Positions 1 to 8,724 of a DNA stretch of 64,000 bases are shown here, one piece after another. The notes beneath the pieces are model-generated. The model searched no databases. It was not told the origin of the DNA and saw only the letters and a list, made by a program, of their open reading frames with translations. Both the position numbers and the translations under genes were made by a program. Source of the DNA: JAKALX01 sp964508715 (GTDB lineage: Bacteria > Chloroflexota > Dehalococcoidia > Tepidiformales > Tepidiformaceae). The DNA is taken from assembly GCA_964508715.1 (NCBI GenBank), contig CAZDUX010000003.1, positions 160,369 to 224,368 of the forward strand, in the 5' to 3' direction. Each line of letters starts with the position of its first letter. The stretch's first letter is position 1.

Positions 1-84
1 GTGTTGGTCATTGCAGTGGCGGTCGGGATGTTCGCCCTTGGCTCGGGGTCCACGTATCTGCTCGTGAACAAGAAGCCTTCATGA
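1..84 (+). CDS. C-terminal end of a membrane protein (partial)
   Basis: The window opens inside a gene; only its last 27 codons are visible, ending at TGA 82-84. They encode one hydrophobic segment (VLVIAVAVGMFALGSG followed by TYLLV) and a short basic tail, NKKPS, which reads as a C-terminal membrane anchor with the tail on the cytoplasmic side. The stop overlaps the start of the next gene (ATGA at 81-84), so the two are probably translationally coupled, and the missing gene may also belong to copper or cytochrome biology. The family cannot be decided from this fragment. Confidence 0.6.
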   Translation: MLVIAVAVGMFALGSGSTYLLVNKKPS

Positions 85-2258
85 GGCGCCTCACCAGTCT
101 CATCACGGTGCTCGCGGTTCTTGCTGTCATCGCTCTCCGGCCTGGCACGGCGCTCGGCCATGCTGCTCTTGTCTCCTCCGATCCCGCACCCAACGCCTTC
201 CTCCAGAAAGCTCCCTCCCAGGTCTCACTGACCTTCAGCGAGCCACTCGATACCCGCATGAGCACCATCCAGCTGCTCGATGCCGGGGGCGTCGAAATCG
301 GGCTGACGGGCCTCACGTTCTCTCCCGATAGCCTCTCGATGACCGCGCAGGTTCCGAAACTGGGCCCCGGAATCTACAACGTGCTCTGGGTTAATCTCTC
401 GAGTACTGACGGGCACAGCCTGCGAGGTTCCTACCCGTTCACAGTGCTCAACCCGGATGGTAGTGTGCCGGCCGGCGGTAATAGCATCGCCGGACCGGGC
501 GGTGCAGCAGACCCGGCCCCACTCGCTGAGGGTGTCGCGGTACGCGCCCTCTCGCTCCTCGGCCTGGTGGTTATAACGGGCGGGGCACTGCTCGTCCTCC
601 TCTGGGGTGATGCAGGCCGCCAGGCACGCGGAAGGCTCCAACTTGCTGTCTGCTTCGGCGCGACCGTGCTCGGTATCGCAACCGCCCTGAACCTCGTGGT
701 GATACACGACGCCTACACGGCACTCTCGCTGCAAGACACCCTGTTTCACACCACGGCGGGTCGTTACTGGCTCACACGCCTGGGCGTCGTGCTGGTCGTT
801 GCGTCCGGTGCTTCTTTCCTGACCAAGACGCCACGGCGGGCTTCGACCGCGATCCTGTTCCTCTCCGGTCTCTACCTCTGGGCCTACACGGCGACCTCGC
901 ATGCCGCCGCAGGTACGGGGAGCGCCTGGGCTCGAGCACTGGACTTCGCCCACGGCTACGCGGCGATTACCTGGGTCGGCGCGGTCATCGGCGTTGCTAT
1001 AAGCGCGCGGATGCTCTGGCGTGAAGGCCACTATGCGGCGCTGATGCCACGATTCTCGCTGTTGGCATCGGTCACGGTGTTCGTCCTGCTCGTTACGGGC
1101 CTGTTCTCGTCGTTCATCGAAGTTGACACGCCGGCGAAGCTCTGGGAAACGCGCTACGGGGTCACCCTGCTCGTGAAAATCGGGCTGATGGTGCCGCTGC
1201 TTCTGATCGGTTTCTACAACACGCGCATCGGGCGGCACCAGCTCGCAGTGCTGGCCGCCGGCGAACCTCGCCGCTTCATCCTGATCACTTCAGCCGAGAT
1301 CGCCCTCGGGCTCGGCGTTCTGCTTGCAGCATCTTTCCTGACGCAGACGACGGTGGCGAAGGCGATCGTCACTCAGAAAAGTGCCCGGCCGTTTGAACAG
1401 GCAGAGAAGGCCGGTGATATCAACATCGCACTGCACGTCGACCCCAATCGCACCGGCCTCAACACCTTCCAGGTTGTACTCACCGACAACCAGAACGCGA
1501 AAGTCGAAGTGCAGCGCGTGCGCCTTACATTTCGCTATCGCGATGATCAAACGGTAGGGCCGTCGACGCTGATCCTGACCTCAGCCTCAGAGGGCACCTA
1601 CAGCGGCCGGGGGCCGTATCTTCCGCTCGAAGGCAACTGGCAGGTTGAGGTCGAGGTGCGACGCGACAACGTTGATGATGCAGTTGTGTTCTTCGCCGTC
1701 CGCCCGGCGGGTCAGCAATTCAGCAATCCTCGTCGTGGTAGCGCCTGGGATGACCCTGCGCCAAACCTCTCCTGGAATGAGTTCGGGGGGCTGCTTCTTG
1801 TCGCGATAGGATTCGGATTCACTCTGTCCCGGGGTGTTCTCAGCCGCACCGGGCGGCACGGTAGGTGGGCTGCGAATGGCGGTGCCATGCTTGGCTTTGG
1901 CATGGGGGTCCTCCTCCTCTTCGGAGTTCACGCTCATCCGCCCGCGGGGCCGTTGCCGGTCAACCCCATCTTCCCCGATGCGAACTCCGTCTCAACTGGC
2001 CGCTCGTTATATACGAACAACTGCGCCACATGTCATGGCAAGAGCGGCGTGCCACCGCGGGGGCTGAACTTGAGCCCCTACCCGCTCGATCTCACGATCC
2101 ATGCTCCACAACATCCCGACGGCCAGCTCTACAATTTCATAGCTCACGGCGTTGCCGGTAGTGCCATGGTTGGGTGGCTCGACGAAGGCAAGCTCAGCCA
2201 GGAGCAGATCTGGCATCTCGTGAACTTCCTGCGCACACTCACGCCTCAGAACCAGTAG
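81..2258 (+). CDS. CopC-CopD-cytochrome c fusion protein
   Basis: A 725-residue multidomain copper protein. Residues 1-26 are a signal peptide; cleavage would leave His27 (HAALVSSDPAPN) as the new N-terminus. Residues 27-130 are a CopC domain, and His27 with Asp110 and His112 (TDGH) matches the Cu(II) histidine-brace ligands of that family. Residues about 155-450 are a polytopic CopD-type membrane domain. Residues about 455-570 form an extracytoplasmic beta domain resembling FixH/YtkA modules, followed by two membrane helices. Residues about 635-725 are a class I cytochrome c with CATCH (Cys648, Cys651, His652) and a likely axial Met696. CopC and CopD take part in copper handling or import; the haem domain suggests coupling to redox or delivery to an oxidase, which is inference. 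The ATG overlaps the upstream stop. Confidence 0.88.
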   Translation: MRRLTSLITVLAVLAVIALRPGTALGHAALVSSDPAPNAFLQKAPSQVSLTFSEPLDTRMSTIQLLDAGGVEIGLTGLTFSPDSLSMTAQVPKLGPGIYNVLWVNLSSTDGHSLRGSYPFTVLNPDGSVPAGGNSIAGPGGAADPAPLAEGVAVRALSLLGLVVITGGALLVLLWGDAGRQARGRLQLAVCFGATVLGIATALNLVVIHDAYTALSLQDTLFHTTAGRYWLTRLGVVLVVASGASFLTKTPRRASTAILFLSGLYLWAYTATSHAAAGTGSAWARALDFAHGYAAITWVGAVIGVAISARMLWREGHYAALMPRFSLLASVTVFVLLVTGLFSSFIEVDTPAKLWETRYGVTLLVKIGLMVPLLLIGFYNTRIGRHQLAVLAAGEPRRFILITSAEIALGLGVLLAASFLTQTTVAKAIVTQKSARPFEQAEKAGDINIALHVDPNRTGLNTFQVVLTDNQNAKVEVQRVRLTFRYRDDQTVGPSTLILTSASEGTYSGRGPYLPLEGNWQVEVEVRRDNVDDAVVFFAVRPAGQQFSNPRRGSAWDDPAPNLSWNEFGGLLLVAIGFGFTLSRGVLSRTGRHGRWAANGGAMLGFGMGVLLLFGVHAHPPAGPLPVNPIFPDANSVSTGRSLYTNNCATCHGKSGVPPRGLNLSPYPLDLTIHAPQHPDGQLYNFIAHGVAGSAMVGWLDEGKLSQEQIWHLVNFLRTLTPQNQ

Positions 2259-2544
2259 CCCTTCCGGCGGCACCATGTGGACGTTTGTATCTTGCTCACC
2301 CGTTGACGTACGTATGTACCGTGCAATCCGGAGGTACGCCCCGAGAGGTGGACCGAGGCTGAGCATCGGTGCAACGCTGGCAGGCGTGGCCTTCGCCCAG
2401 GGGGCCGGAAGCTCCTTATCCCGCGGTAGCGAAACGAGGTGTGTCGTACCAGAAGGCCGTGACCTCCCCGGTGACCACCTCGTTGAGCACCCGAACTACA
2501 TCACGCCCCGGGCAACAGGAGCCGCTCAATAGGCTGGCCGAACC
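2259..2544. other. Intergenic region between convergent genes
   Basis: This stretch separates the 3' ends of the copper fusion gene and the VOC gene. I see no clear hairpin terminator. A plus-strand frame (2275-2532) has no recognisable protein character. On the minus strand a short frame (TTG 2529 to TAA 2416, 37 codons) contains GRDVVRVLNEVVTGEVTAF, which faintly resembles the first helix of bacterioferritin-like proteins. It could be a gene remnant, but the support is weak. Confidence 0.3.
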
Positions 2545-3225
2545 CTAACCGGGCAGTTCGCCGGTTAGTGACGCGCGCTGTGAGACTTCGATCCAGTTGC
2601 CCTCAGGGTCACGGATGAAGCTGATTCGAGCCGTCGTTCCAAGCGTGGTGGGAGGCCGGCCCTCTTCCGCGCCCGCGGCGAGGAACGCTGCGTGTTCCAC
2701 ATCGCAGTCCCATACCTGGACGGTTACGTAGCGAAATCCCGGCGCCCGCATCTCGCCGGCCCGAAATGCCGATGGATCCTCGTGGAACAGCACCAATGAA
2801 TCGCCCCAGCGGTAACGATTTCGCCCCACCTCAGCGAGCTGGAGGATCCGGCCATAGAAGTCCCGGAATGCCGCCTCGTCCCGGACGGCAAGCCCAATAC
2901 CGATCCCCCTTATCCCATCAAACCCCGGTGGGACGAGTGTCACTCGGTTGCCGTCGGGGTCGGTAAGCCTCTGCGGTTCAGCAAGGCCGGGCCGGGCGAT
3001 GAACAACTCCCGGTAGCCGGCGGGTGGCTCAGCTGGAAGCGGGTCACGCGCTTCATTCAGCTTCAAGACACTACCGTTCATCGCATGGCGTTGCTGCCGG
3101 ACGCCACCCCCAACAGCCAGCGTTTCTTCGAACGGCAGGCCGGCTTCCTGCTGCCAGAACCGCATCATCGCGTCGCCATTGTTTGTGAACAGGCCAACGT
3201 CGATGTGGTTTTTCGCCAGCTTCAC
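2545..3225 (-). CDS. VOC (glyoxalase/bleomycin-resistance) family protein
   Basis: A 226-residue protein with two vicinal-oxygen-chelate half modules: residues about 5-105, ending DPDGNRVTLVPPGF, and about 108-215, ending IRDPEGNWIEVSQ. The paired DPDGN/DPEGN-(R/W)-(V/I)-(T/E) signatures are typical of this superfamily, which binds a divalent metal and covers glyoxalases, extradiol dioxygenases and antibiotic-binding proteins. The substrate cannot be assigned. A longer frame reaches 3348, but its first 41 residues are low in family character. GTG at 3225 (VKLAKNHIDVGLF) begins exactly where the first beta strand should start, so I chose it. The gene is divergent from the cassette starting at 3323. 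Confidence 0.8.
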   Translation of the reverse strand: MKLAKNHIDVGLFTNNGDAMMRFWQQEAGLPFEETLAVGGGVRQQRHAMNGSVLKLNEARDPLPAEPPAGYRELFIARPGLAEPQRLTDPDGNRVTLVPPGFDGIRGIGIGLAVRDEAAFRDFYGRILQLAEVGRNRYRWGDSLVLFHEDPSAFRAGEMRAPGFRYVTVQVWDCDVEHAAFLAAGAEEGRPPTTLGTTARISFIRDPEGNWIEVSQRASLTGELPG

Positions 3226-3322
3226 TCCAGACTCCTTCGCGCCGAGCGAAACTCTGCTGCCTCGGGTAGAATCCCGTCCAACCGCCGGTGCGCCGGCCGA
3301 TTCTACGCGAGAGGCCGCCCTT

Positions 3323-4282
3323 ATGGTCACGATCATCGGCAACGTCAAGCCCGAGGATGATTACACCCACCCACTCGGTCCCGAAGAGAACTTCAACGAG
3401 TCTGTGTACTTCAACTTCTTTGATCGGGAAAAGAGAATGGGTGGCTTCCTGCGCATCGGCAACCGGGCGAACGAGGGCCACGCCGAGATGACTGTCATCG
3501 TCTACCAATCCGACGGTTCTGCCCTCTTCAACTACAAGCGTCCGCAGATCAGTTCGAACGACGGCTGGGACGCTGGCGGGCTAAAAGTCGATGTGCTGGA
3601 GCCCGGCGAGACGATACGCACGACGTACGAGGGCTCGGTGGTTTACCTGGCCGATCCGCGTGACATGAGGGAACCGGGTGACGCTTTCAAGCAGAACCCC
3701 CACAAGAAGATCAAGCTCGACCTGTTGCATGAAGGTGTCGGGCCCATCTATGGGCACGTCGCCGAGCCGAGTGCCAGCAACAGCCAGAACGATTTCGCCC
3801 GTGCCCACTACGAACAGCACATGCGCGTTACTGGGACGCTACAGGTTGAAGATGGCCCGATCGTCGAGATTTCCGGTCATGGCCTGCGCGATCACTCGTG
3901 GGGACCGCGCTACTGGCAGTCCACACCATCGTACCGCTGGATCACGGGCAACTATGGTGACGATCTCGGGATGGTGATGTCCGTCATTGGCGACCGTGTC
4001 GGTGGGGTGTTTCACAAAGGCCAGGAGCTCCACCGCATCACCGATATCAAGCTCGACACCGAATACGAAGGCAACACTAATTACCACACTGCGCTCAAGG
4101 CGGTCGTGACGCTCGACAACGGCGAAGAGCACGTGGTTGAAGGCAAGGTGACGGGCTTCATCCCTCTTCGCAACCGGCGCGCGGGGATGTTCACGCATAT
4201 CGGAGAGGGCATGACCGAGTACACGCTCGATGGTAAGCGCGTCGGCTACGGTCTCAGCGAATATCTCGACCAGGTCGAATAG
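3323..4282 (+). CDS. Lipocalin-like DUF7064/DUF7065-type protein (AttH/CrtC-like)
   Basis: A 319-residue soluble protein with no signal peptide or membrane segment, rich in beta strands and short polar turns. The central GHGLRDHSWGPRYW (about residue 185-200) is the hallmark of proteins with paired lipocalin-like domains related to AttH and hydroxyneurosporene synthase-like folds, annotated DUF7064/DUF7065 in actinobacteria and related taxa. Such genes are often found beside APH-type kinases and acyl-CoA enzymes in lipid or steroid catabolism regions, but the reaction is unknown. ATG 3323 is chosen over the upstream extension because residues before it are unstructured and overlap the divergent VOC gene. 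The stop lies 4 bases before the next start. Confidence 0.7.
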   Translation: MVTIIGNVKPEDDYTHPLGPEENFNESVYFNFFDREKRMGGFLRIGNRANEGHAEMTVIVYQSDGSALFNYKRPQISSNDGWDAGGLKVDVLEPGETIRTTYEGSVVYLADPRDMREPGDAFKQNPHKKIKLDLLHEGVGPIYGHVAEPSASNSQNDFARAHYEQHMRVTGTLQVEDGPIVEISGHGLRDHSWGPRYWQSTPSYRWITGNYGDDLGMVMSVIGDRVGGVFHKGQELHRITDIKLDTEYEGNTNYHTALKAVVTLDNGEEHVVEGKVTGFIPLRNRRAGMFTHIGEGMTEYTLDGKRVGYGLSEYLDQVE

Positions 4283-4286
4283 CCGG

Positions 4287-5309
4287 ATGGATACCGCCAC
4301 GGTTCAGGAGGGGCTCACCGCGTTCCTCGGCGAGCGGACAGGCTCGCCGGCGACGGTCCGTAACCTGGTGCGGCTTTCCGGCGGAGCATCGCGGGAGACA
4401 TGGTCGTTCGATGCCGATATCGTTGGCGGAAGCGGCCCCGAGGTGCTCGAGGGGATCTTCCGATGTGATCCGATCCCGGGACAGCCCACGATGCCGGGCC
4501 GCGAACTCGAGTACCACCTCCTTCGCGCGGCGTGGGATAACGGCGTCGTTGTCCCCGAACCCATGTGGGATGGTGATAAGCGTTTTGGCGTGAAGTTCTT
4601 CGTGATGCGGCGTGTGCCGGGCGAGACACTCGGAGCGCGAATGATCCGCGGCGAGCAGTATGCAAACGCTCGTGAGTCCACACCTGCTCAGCTTGCGCTG
4701 AGCCTCGCCCGAATCCATCACATCTCCGCGGAAAAGAACCCGGACCTCCTCCAGCTCCCCACTCCCGAACCGGGGAAGTCGCCTGCGACGCTGGAACTCG
4801 GCCATTACGAAGCTGCCTTTCGAATGGCATCTGCAAATCCCCACCCGATATTCGAGCTCGCCTTTCGGTGGTGCCATCAGAATCTGCCAGATATACCCCA
4901 GACCGTCCTCGTCCATGGTGACTTCCGCCTTGGGAACTTCCTTTTCGGCGAGGATGGCCTCCACGGCATCATCGACTGGGAACTGGCCCACTGGGGCGAC
5001 CCCATGGAGGATATCGCCTGGCTCTGCGTGCGCTCCTGGCGCTTCGGAGGTAAGAAGCCCGTTGCCGGTATCGCTGCGCGCGAGGAGTTCTATGCGGCCT
5101 ATGAAGCGGCGGGAGGCTTTCCAGTTGATCACGACCGGGTCCGCTTCTGGGAGCTATTCGGCAACCTCCGCTGGGGGGTCATCACTATCACCCAGGCCGG
5201 AACCTACCTGTCAGGGCGCAGCAAGAGCGTCGAACTTGCGGCCATCGGGCGCCGTACTGCCGAAACGGAGTGGGAGTTGCTCAATCTTCTCGAAGGGAAA
5301 GGCGCCTGA
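4287..5309 (+). CDS. APH/ACAD10-type phosphotransferase family protein
   Basis: A 340-residue kinase-fold protein of the aminoglycoside phosphotransferase/choline kinase superfamily. The catalytic loop VLVHGDFRLGNF has His210-Gly211-Asp212, and IIDWELAHWGDP supplies the metal-binding Asp230; the N-lobe around residues 25-110 carries a nucleotide-binding sheet. The closest functional relatives are the kinase halves of ACAD10/ACAD11, which phosphorylate 4-hydroxyacyl-CoAs, and unassigned mycobacterial proteins. An antibiotic-resistance role is unlikely given the context. ATG 4287 follows the previous stop by 4 bases, and the stop overlaps the next ATG (TGATG at 5307-5311), so the three genes form a tight operon. 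Confidence 0.83.
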   Translation: MDTATVQEGLTAFLGERTGSPATVRNLVRLSGGASRETWSFDADIVGGSGPEVLEGIFRCDPIPGQPTMPGRELEYHLLRAAWDNGVVVPEPMWDGDKRFGVKFFVMRRVPGETLGARMIRGEQYANARESTPAQLALSLARIHHISAEKNPDLLQLPTPEPGKSPATLELGHYEAAFRMASANPHPIFELAFRWCHQNLPDIPQTVLVHGDFRLGNFLFGEDGLHGIIDWELAHWGDPMEDIAWLCVRSWRFGGKKPVAGIAAREEFYAAYEAAGGFPVDHDRVRFWELFGNLRWGVITITQAGTYLSGRSKSVELAAIGRRTAETEWELLNLLEGKGA

Positions 5310-5701
5310 TGCAGGACCGGCCGAATGTCGACGAACTCCTTGCCGCTGTGGCCGGTTTCTTGCAGGACGACGTCATGCCAAGTACGAGCGGCCGGGTCAG
5401 CTTCCATGCCCGAGTTGCAGCCAACGTGATCCAGATGCTTCGCCGTGAGCTGAGTTCTGAGGAGGAGCACCTCGACCGCGAATGGAAGGGTCTTGATGGC
5501 CTCATCGGCGTCCAGGAGCGGCCGTTGAGCCTGGCCGAATCGCGCATGGCACTTCTCTCCCGCAACGAGGACCTCTCGAGACGCATTCGCGATGGAGAGG
5601 CAGACGACCCGGCCTTTCGAACACAACTGCTCGGTCATCTTCGTGAGGTAATGCGTGACAAACTGGCCGTGTCGAACCCGGGGCTGCTCGCTGAAGGGTA
5701 G
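5309..5701 (+). CDS. DUF6285-type small helical protein
   Basis: A 130-residue, mostly alpha-helical protein: MQDRPNVDELLAAVAGFL, then RVSFHARVAANVIQMLRREL and LLGHLREVMRDKLAVSNPG. The pattern HARVAANV...REL and a C-terminal KLAVSNP(G/R) is typical of DUF6285 proteins, which are regularly encoded next to APH-type phosphotransferases and acyl-CoA dehydrogenases. No function is established. It may be a partner or regulatory subunit of the kinase immediately upstream, with which it overlaps by one base. It ends only 3 bases from the stop of the convergent CoA-transferase. Confidence 0.75.
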   Translation: MQDRPNVDELLAAVAGFLQDDVMPSTSGRVSFHARVAANVIQMLRRELSSEEEHLDREWKGLDGLIGVQERPLSLAESRMALLSRNEDLSRRIRDGEADDPAFRTQLLGHLREVMRDKLAVSNPGLLAEG

Positions 5702-5704
5702 CGT

Positions 5705-6895
5705 CTATGCCAGGCCAATGACGCCCGACTCCTCGAGTTGAGCGAGCTCGGCATCGCTGTAACCGGCTGAACGGAGGACCTCGGCGGTGTGCTCGCCGAG
5801 CAATGGCGCCGCTTTGCCGAGTTCACCAGGTGTCTCGCTCAGGTGAATGTGCAGACCCACGGTCTTCTGCCGCCCGAAGCGTGGGTGGTCATATTCCACG
5901 ATGTAGCCGTTTTCGAGTGCCTGCTCATCATCGGGCAGCTCGGCATACGATCGCACAAGGGAGGTTGGCACATCCTCGTCCCGGAGACGCTCGAGCCAGT
6001 GCGCCGAGTCCCTTGAAGCGAAGGCGTTCTCCATCAGTTGCTGCAGTTCGTCCCGGTTCTGCCACCGCGGGAATCCACGTGCGAAACGCGGATCATCGAT
6101 GAGTGCGGCAAGACCGAGCGCTCGCGCGATTCGCGGCCAGAACTTCTGGTCGATCCCGACGATCATGATCCATCGGCCGTCGGCACATTCATAGTGCCCC
6201 ACGGTTGGTGAGGCACGGAACTCGCGTGCACGTTCCTCGCCAAAATGGAGCGAGTGGAGGATTTCCGGGGACTGTAGTGCCAGCTGGGTGCCATAGAGAG
6301 ACACCTCGACCTTCTGGCCCATTCCGGTTTTCTCCCGCACATAGAGCGCGGTCATGATGCCGAAGGCGAGGTTCATCGCGCCGGATTGGTCGGCCACACC
6401 AGGGTACGGGATTTCAGGCTGAAATCCCGGTCCTCCCCCGGAATGCTGGGCATAGCCGCTGTACGCTTGCGCGATCTGGTCGAACGAGGGGAAGCGGGCC
6501 ATTGGGCCCTTCGTTCCCCAGCCCGTCGCCTGGGCATAGATAATGGCCTTACTGCGGGCACGGAACGCTTCGTATCCGAGTCCCCAGTCGTCCATCGTCC
6601 CCGGACGGAAGTTCTCCACCACCACATCACAATCTGTGCCGATGCGCAGCGCGGCCTCGCGTCCCTCGGGTGTCCGGAGATCAATGCAGATCGACTTCTT
6701 GGACCGGTCAAGCGCCTCCCAGAACCCGGAGAAGCCATCCGGCTCCTTCCACATCCGCCGGCCGAAATCACCGCCCTTCGGGTCCTCAACCTTGATCACC
6801 TCGGCGCCGAGGTCCCCGAGCATCACCGTCGCGAATGGTCCCTGCTGGTAGCGGGTGAAATCGAGGATGCGGATTCCGGCAAGTGCAGCTGTCAT
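5705..6895 (-). CDS. CaiB/BaiF family (class III) CoA-transferase
   Basis: A 396-residue class III CoA-transferase, which moves CoA between carboxylic acids in the cytoplasm. Family features are the N-terminal GIRILDFTRYQQGPFATVML, LGAEVIKVEDP, the KKSICIDLR strand, and the FPSFDQIAQAYSG segment, whose Asp is at the position of the family's acyl-accepting aspartate. Length is normal. ATG 6895 (MTAALAGIRI) is chosen; the frame continues to 6934 but the added residues are not family-like. It faces the kinase/DUF6285 cassette tail to tail, which suggests, without proving, a shared acid-activation pathway. A paralogue lies at 21297-22496. Confidence 0.9.
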   Translation of the reverse strand: MTAALAGIRILDFTRYQQGPFATVMLGDLGAEVIKVEDPKGGDFGRRMWKEPDGFSGFWEALDRSKKSICIDLRTPEGREAALRIGTDCDVVVENFRPGTMDDWGLGYEAFRARSKAIIYAQATGWGTKGPMARFPSFDQIAQAYSGYAQHSGGGPGFQPEIPYPGVADQSGAMNLAFGIMTALYVREKTGMGQKVEVSLYGTQLALQSPEILHSLHFGEERAREFRASPTVGHYECADGRWIMIVGIDQKFWPRIARALGLAALIDDPRFARGFPRWQNRDELQQLMENAFASRDSAHWLERLRDEDVPTSLVRSYAELPDDEQALENGYIVEYDHPRFGRQKTVGLHIHLSETPGELGKAAPLLGEHTAEVLRSAGYSDAELAQLEESGVIGLA

Positions 6896-7191
6896 GACGG
6901 GCAGTCTACCCACCCCCGGCACGAAGGCAATCACCTGCCCCCCTCGTACGGTTCCGGCAGAGTCGCGCGTTCACCGGATAGAAACCGAAGGTTCCCCCGA
7001 TACTGCTCGCCATTACCGGAGCGCTCAGGTTACCTGCGAGGGTGATTCCGTATCCGGGAGAGAGGGGTTTCACCGGGTCATCACCATGTGCGGTTCAAGT
7101 AGGGCGGTCACGGAACAATCGCCCATCAGCGGCCGGAATTCCGCGACAGGGCCTGTCAAGATTTCGAACACGAGCCGATAGATGTAATGAG

Positions 7192-8595
7192 ATGCCAGAT
7201 ATTCCCCACCTGAGCCGCAAGGAGGAACTCTTCATTAGTCTCGTGTTCGCGGCCGGTGCTGTCTCGTTCACCCTGGCGTTTTTCTTGAGTTCCGAACCCG
7301 ACCTCCTTGGCCTGACTACGGTGGTTGTGCTCACAGGCCTGAGCGAACGGCTGTCGGTGAAGATGTACTTCGATGGCCGCATCTCTCCGAGCTTCGTGGG
7401 GACCGTCCTGGCGATCCTCATCTTTGGCCCCATCGGAGGAGCGCTTGCCGCGACAGCCATCGCCCTGAGTACCTACGTCGGCTCGGAACGCCCGGCTCGA
7501 AAGCTGCTGTTCAACTTCGGCCATCTCAACATCGCCGCGTTCCTGGTAGCGACTCCACTTGCCATTGGTGGCTGGAGTGGAACGTCGAACGAAACCAGCC
7601 TGCTCCTCGTCGCCGGGGCTGCCTCTGGTTTCGTGCTCTACATGGTGAGCGCGATCGCAGTGGCGCAGATCATCAGCATGACCTCGGGACGCAGCTTCCG
7701 GGCGAGCTACCGCGAGAACTTCGGCTGGCTCTTCCCACACTACGTCGTGCTCGGCATCGTGGCCGGGGCTCTCGCTGCTATCTATTCGGGTGTCGGTGTT
7801 GCCAGTGTCCTCGTGCTCGCACTCCCGCTCCTTCTCACGCGGTACGCGATGGAGCAGTTCGTCAACCGCACCCGTGACAATGTCCTTCGCCTCGAACGGT
7901 CGAACGATCAGCTCCAGCATGCGTATGTCGAAATTCGTGACATGTCGGAGCAGCTGCGCGATGCCTATACCGGAACGCTGGAGTCGCTGGTCACTGCGCT
8001 CGACGTTCGCGACCAGGAAACACGCGGCCACTCAATGCGTGTCGCGACCCACTCCGTCGATATCGCCCGAATGCTTGGCACCAAGGACGAGGAGGAGCTC
8101 GCATTCGTCTACCGTGGCGCGCTGATGCACGACGTCGGCAAGATCGGGGTTCCCGATGCGATCCTGCTCAAGCCAGGCAAGCTAACCGATGACGAATGGG
8201 AGTTCATGCAGAAACACCCGGCTATGGGGTACAAGATCCTCGCCCAGGTGCCGTACCTGCGCCCGGCCGCAAAGATCGTGCTCGCGCACCACGAGCGTTG
8301 GGACGGGGGAGGGTATCCACGCAAGCTCAAAGGGGAGGATATTCCCCTCGGAGCCCGCATTTTTGCGCTGGCCGATACCTATGATGCGATCATCTCGGAC
8401 CGTCCCTACCGGGCAGGCCAGTCGCCTCACGCCGCCTTCGCCGAAATTCTCCGCTGCGCTGGCTCCCAGTTTGATCCGAAGGTCGTCGAAGCGTTCGAGG
8501 CGATCTTCCCGCAATGGGAGAAAGAAAAGCCCGGCGAGACTCCCCTGCTCTATCTGCCGACCGGCCATACGAAGCCTGAGCGCAGGGCGAGCTGA
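7192..8595 (+). CDS. Membrane-anchored HD-GYP domain protein (c-di-GMP phosphodiesterase type)
   Basis: A 467-residue protein. Residues about 10-225 contain six to seven hydrophobic helices forming an integral membrane sensor of MASE type. Residues about 225-265 are a likely coiled coil (LRLERSNDQLQHAYVEI...). Residues 270-460 are an HD-GYP domain: MHDVGKIGVP (His313-Asp314), HHERWDGGGYP (His366-His367-Glu368) and DTYDAIISDRPYR. All residues needed for the metal-dependent hydrolase and the GYP signature are present, so c-di-GMP breakdown is likely; the signal sensed is unknown. ATG 7192 is used because the preceding 50 codons are not protein-like. A strong hairpin follows the stop. Confidence 0.88.
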   Translation: MPDIPHLSRKEELFISLVFAAGAVSFTLAFFLSSEPDLLGLTTVVVLTGLSERLSVKMYFDGRISPSFVGTVLAILIFGPIGGALAATAIALSTYVGSERPARKLLFNFGHLNIAAFLVATPLAIGGWSGTSNETSLLLVAGAASGFVLYMVSAIAVAQIISMTSGRSFRASYRENFGWLFPHYVVLGIVAGALAAIYSGVGVASVLVLALPLLLTRYAMEQFVNRTRDNVLRLERSNDQLQHAYVEIRDMSEQLRDAYTGTLESLVTALDVRDQETRGHSMRVATHSVDIARMLGTKDEEELAFVYRGALMHDVGKIGVPDAILLKPGKLTDDEWEFMQKHPAMGYKILAQVPYLRPAAKIVLAHHERWDGGGYPRKLKGEDIPLGARIFALADTYDAIISDRPYRAGQSPHAAFAEILRCAGSQFDPKVVEAFEAIFPQWEKEKPGETPLLYLPTGHTKPERRAS

Positions 8596-8630
8596 CCCGG
8601 CAAGCACGGCCCGGTAACGATCCCGGACAC

Positions 8631-8665
8631 GAAGAAAGCGGACCATTCGCCGGTCCGCTTTCTTC
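8631..8665. terminator. Bidirectional hairpin terminator
   Basis: A perfect 14-bp inverted repeat, GAAGAAAGCGGACC at 8631-8644 and its complement at 8652-8665, with a 7-base loop. The arms end in T-rich (plus) and A-rich (minus) tracts, so the hairpin can stop transcripts of the HD-GYP gene and of dnaG, whose 3' ends face each other here. Confidence 0.85.
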
Positions 8666-8688
8666 CGTTTGAGTGCCGTGGTGTTACC

Positions 8689-8724
8689 AGGTAATTGACC
8701 AGGTAATGCTCCAGGTAATGCTCC
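8689..8724. repeat. Three-copy 12-bp tandem repeat
   Basis: Units are AGGTAATTGACC (8689-8700), AGGTAATGCTCC (8701-8712) and AGGTAATGCTCC (8713-8724), so the last two are identical. They lie between the terminator hairpin and the end of dnaG in non-coding sequence. The rest of the gap (8725-8870) shows nothing recognisable apart from an AT-richer patch around 8830-8860. Confidence 0.8.
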
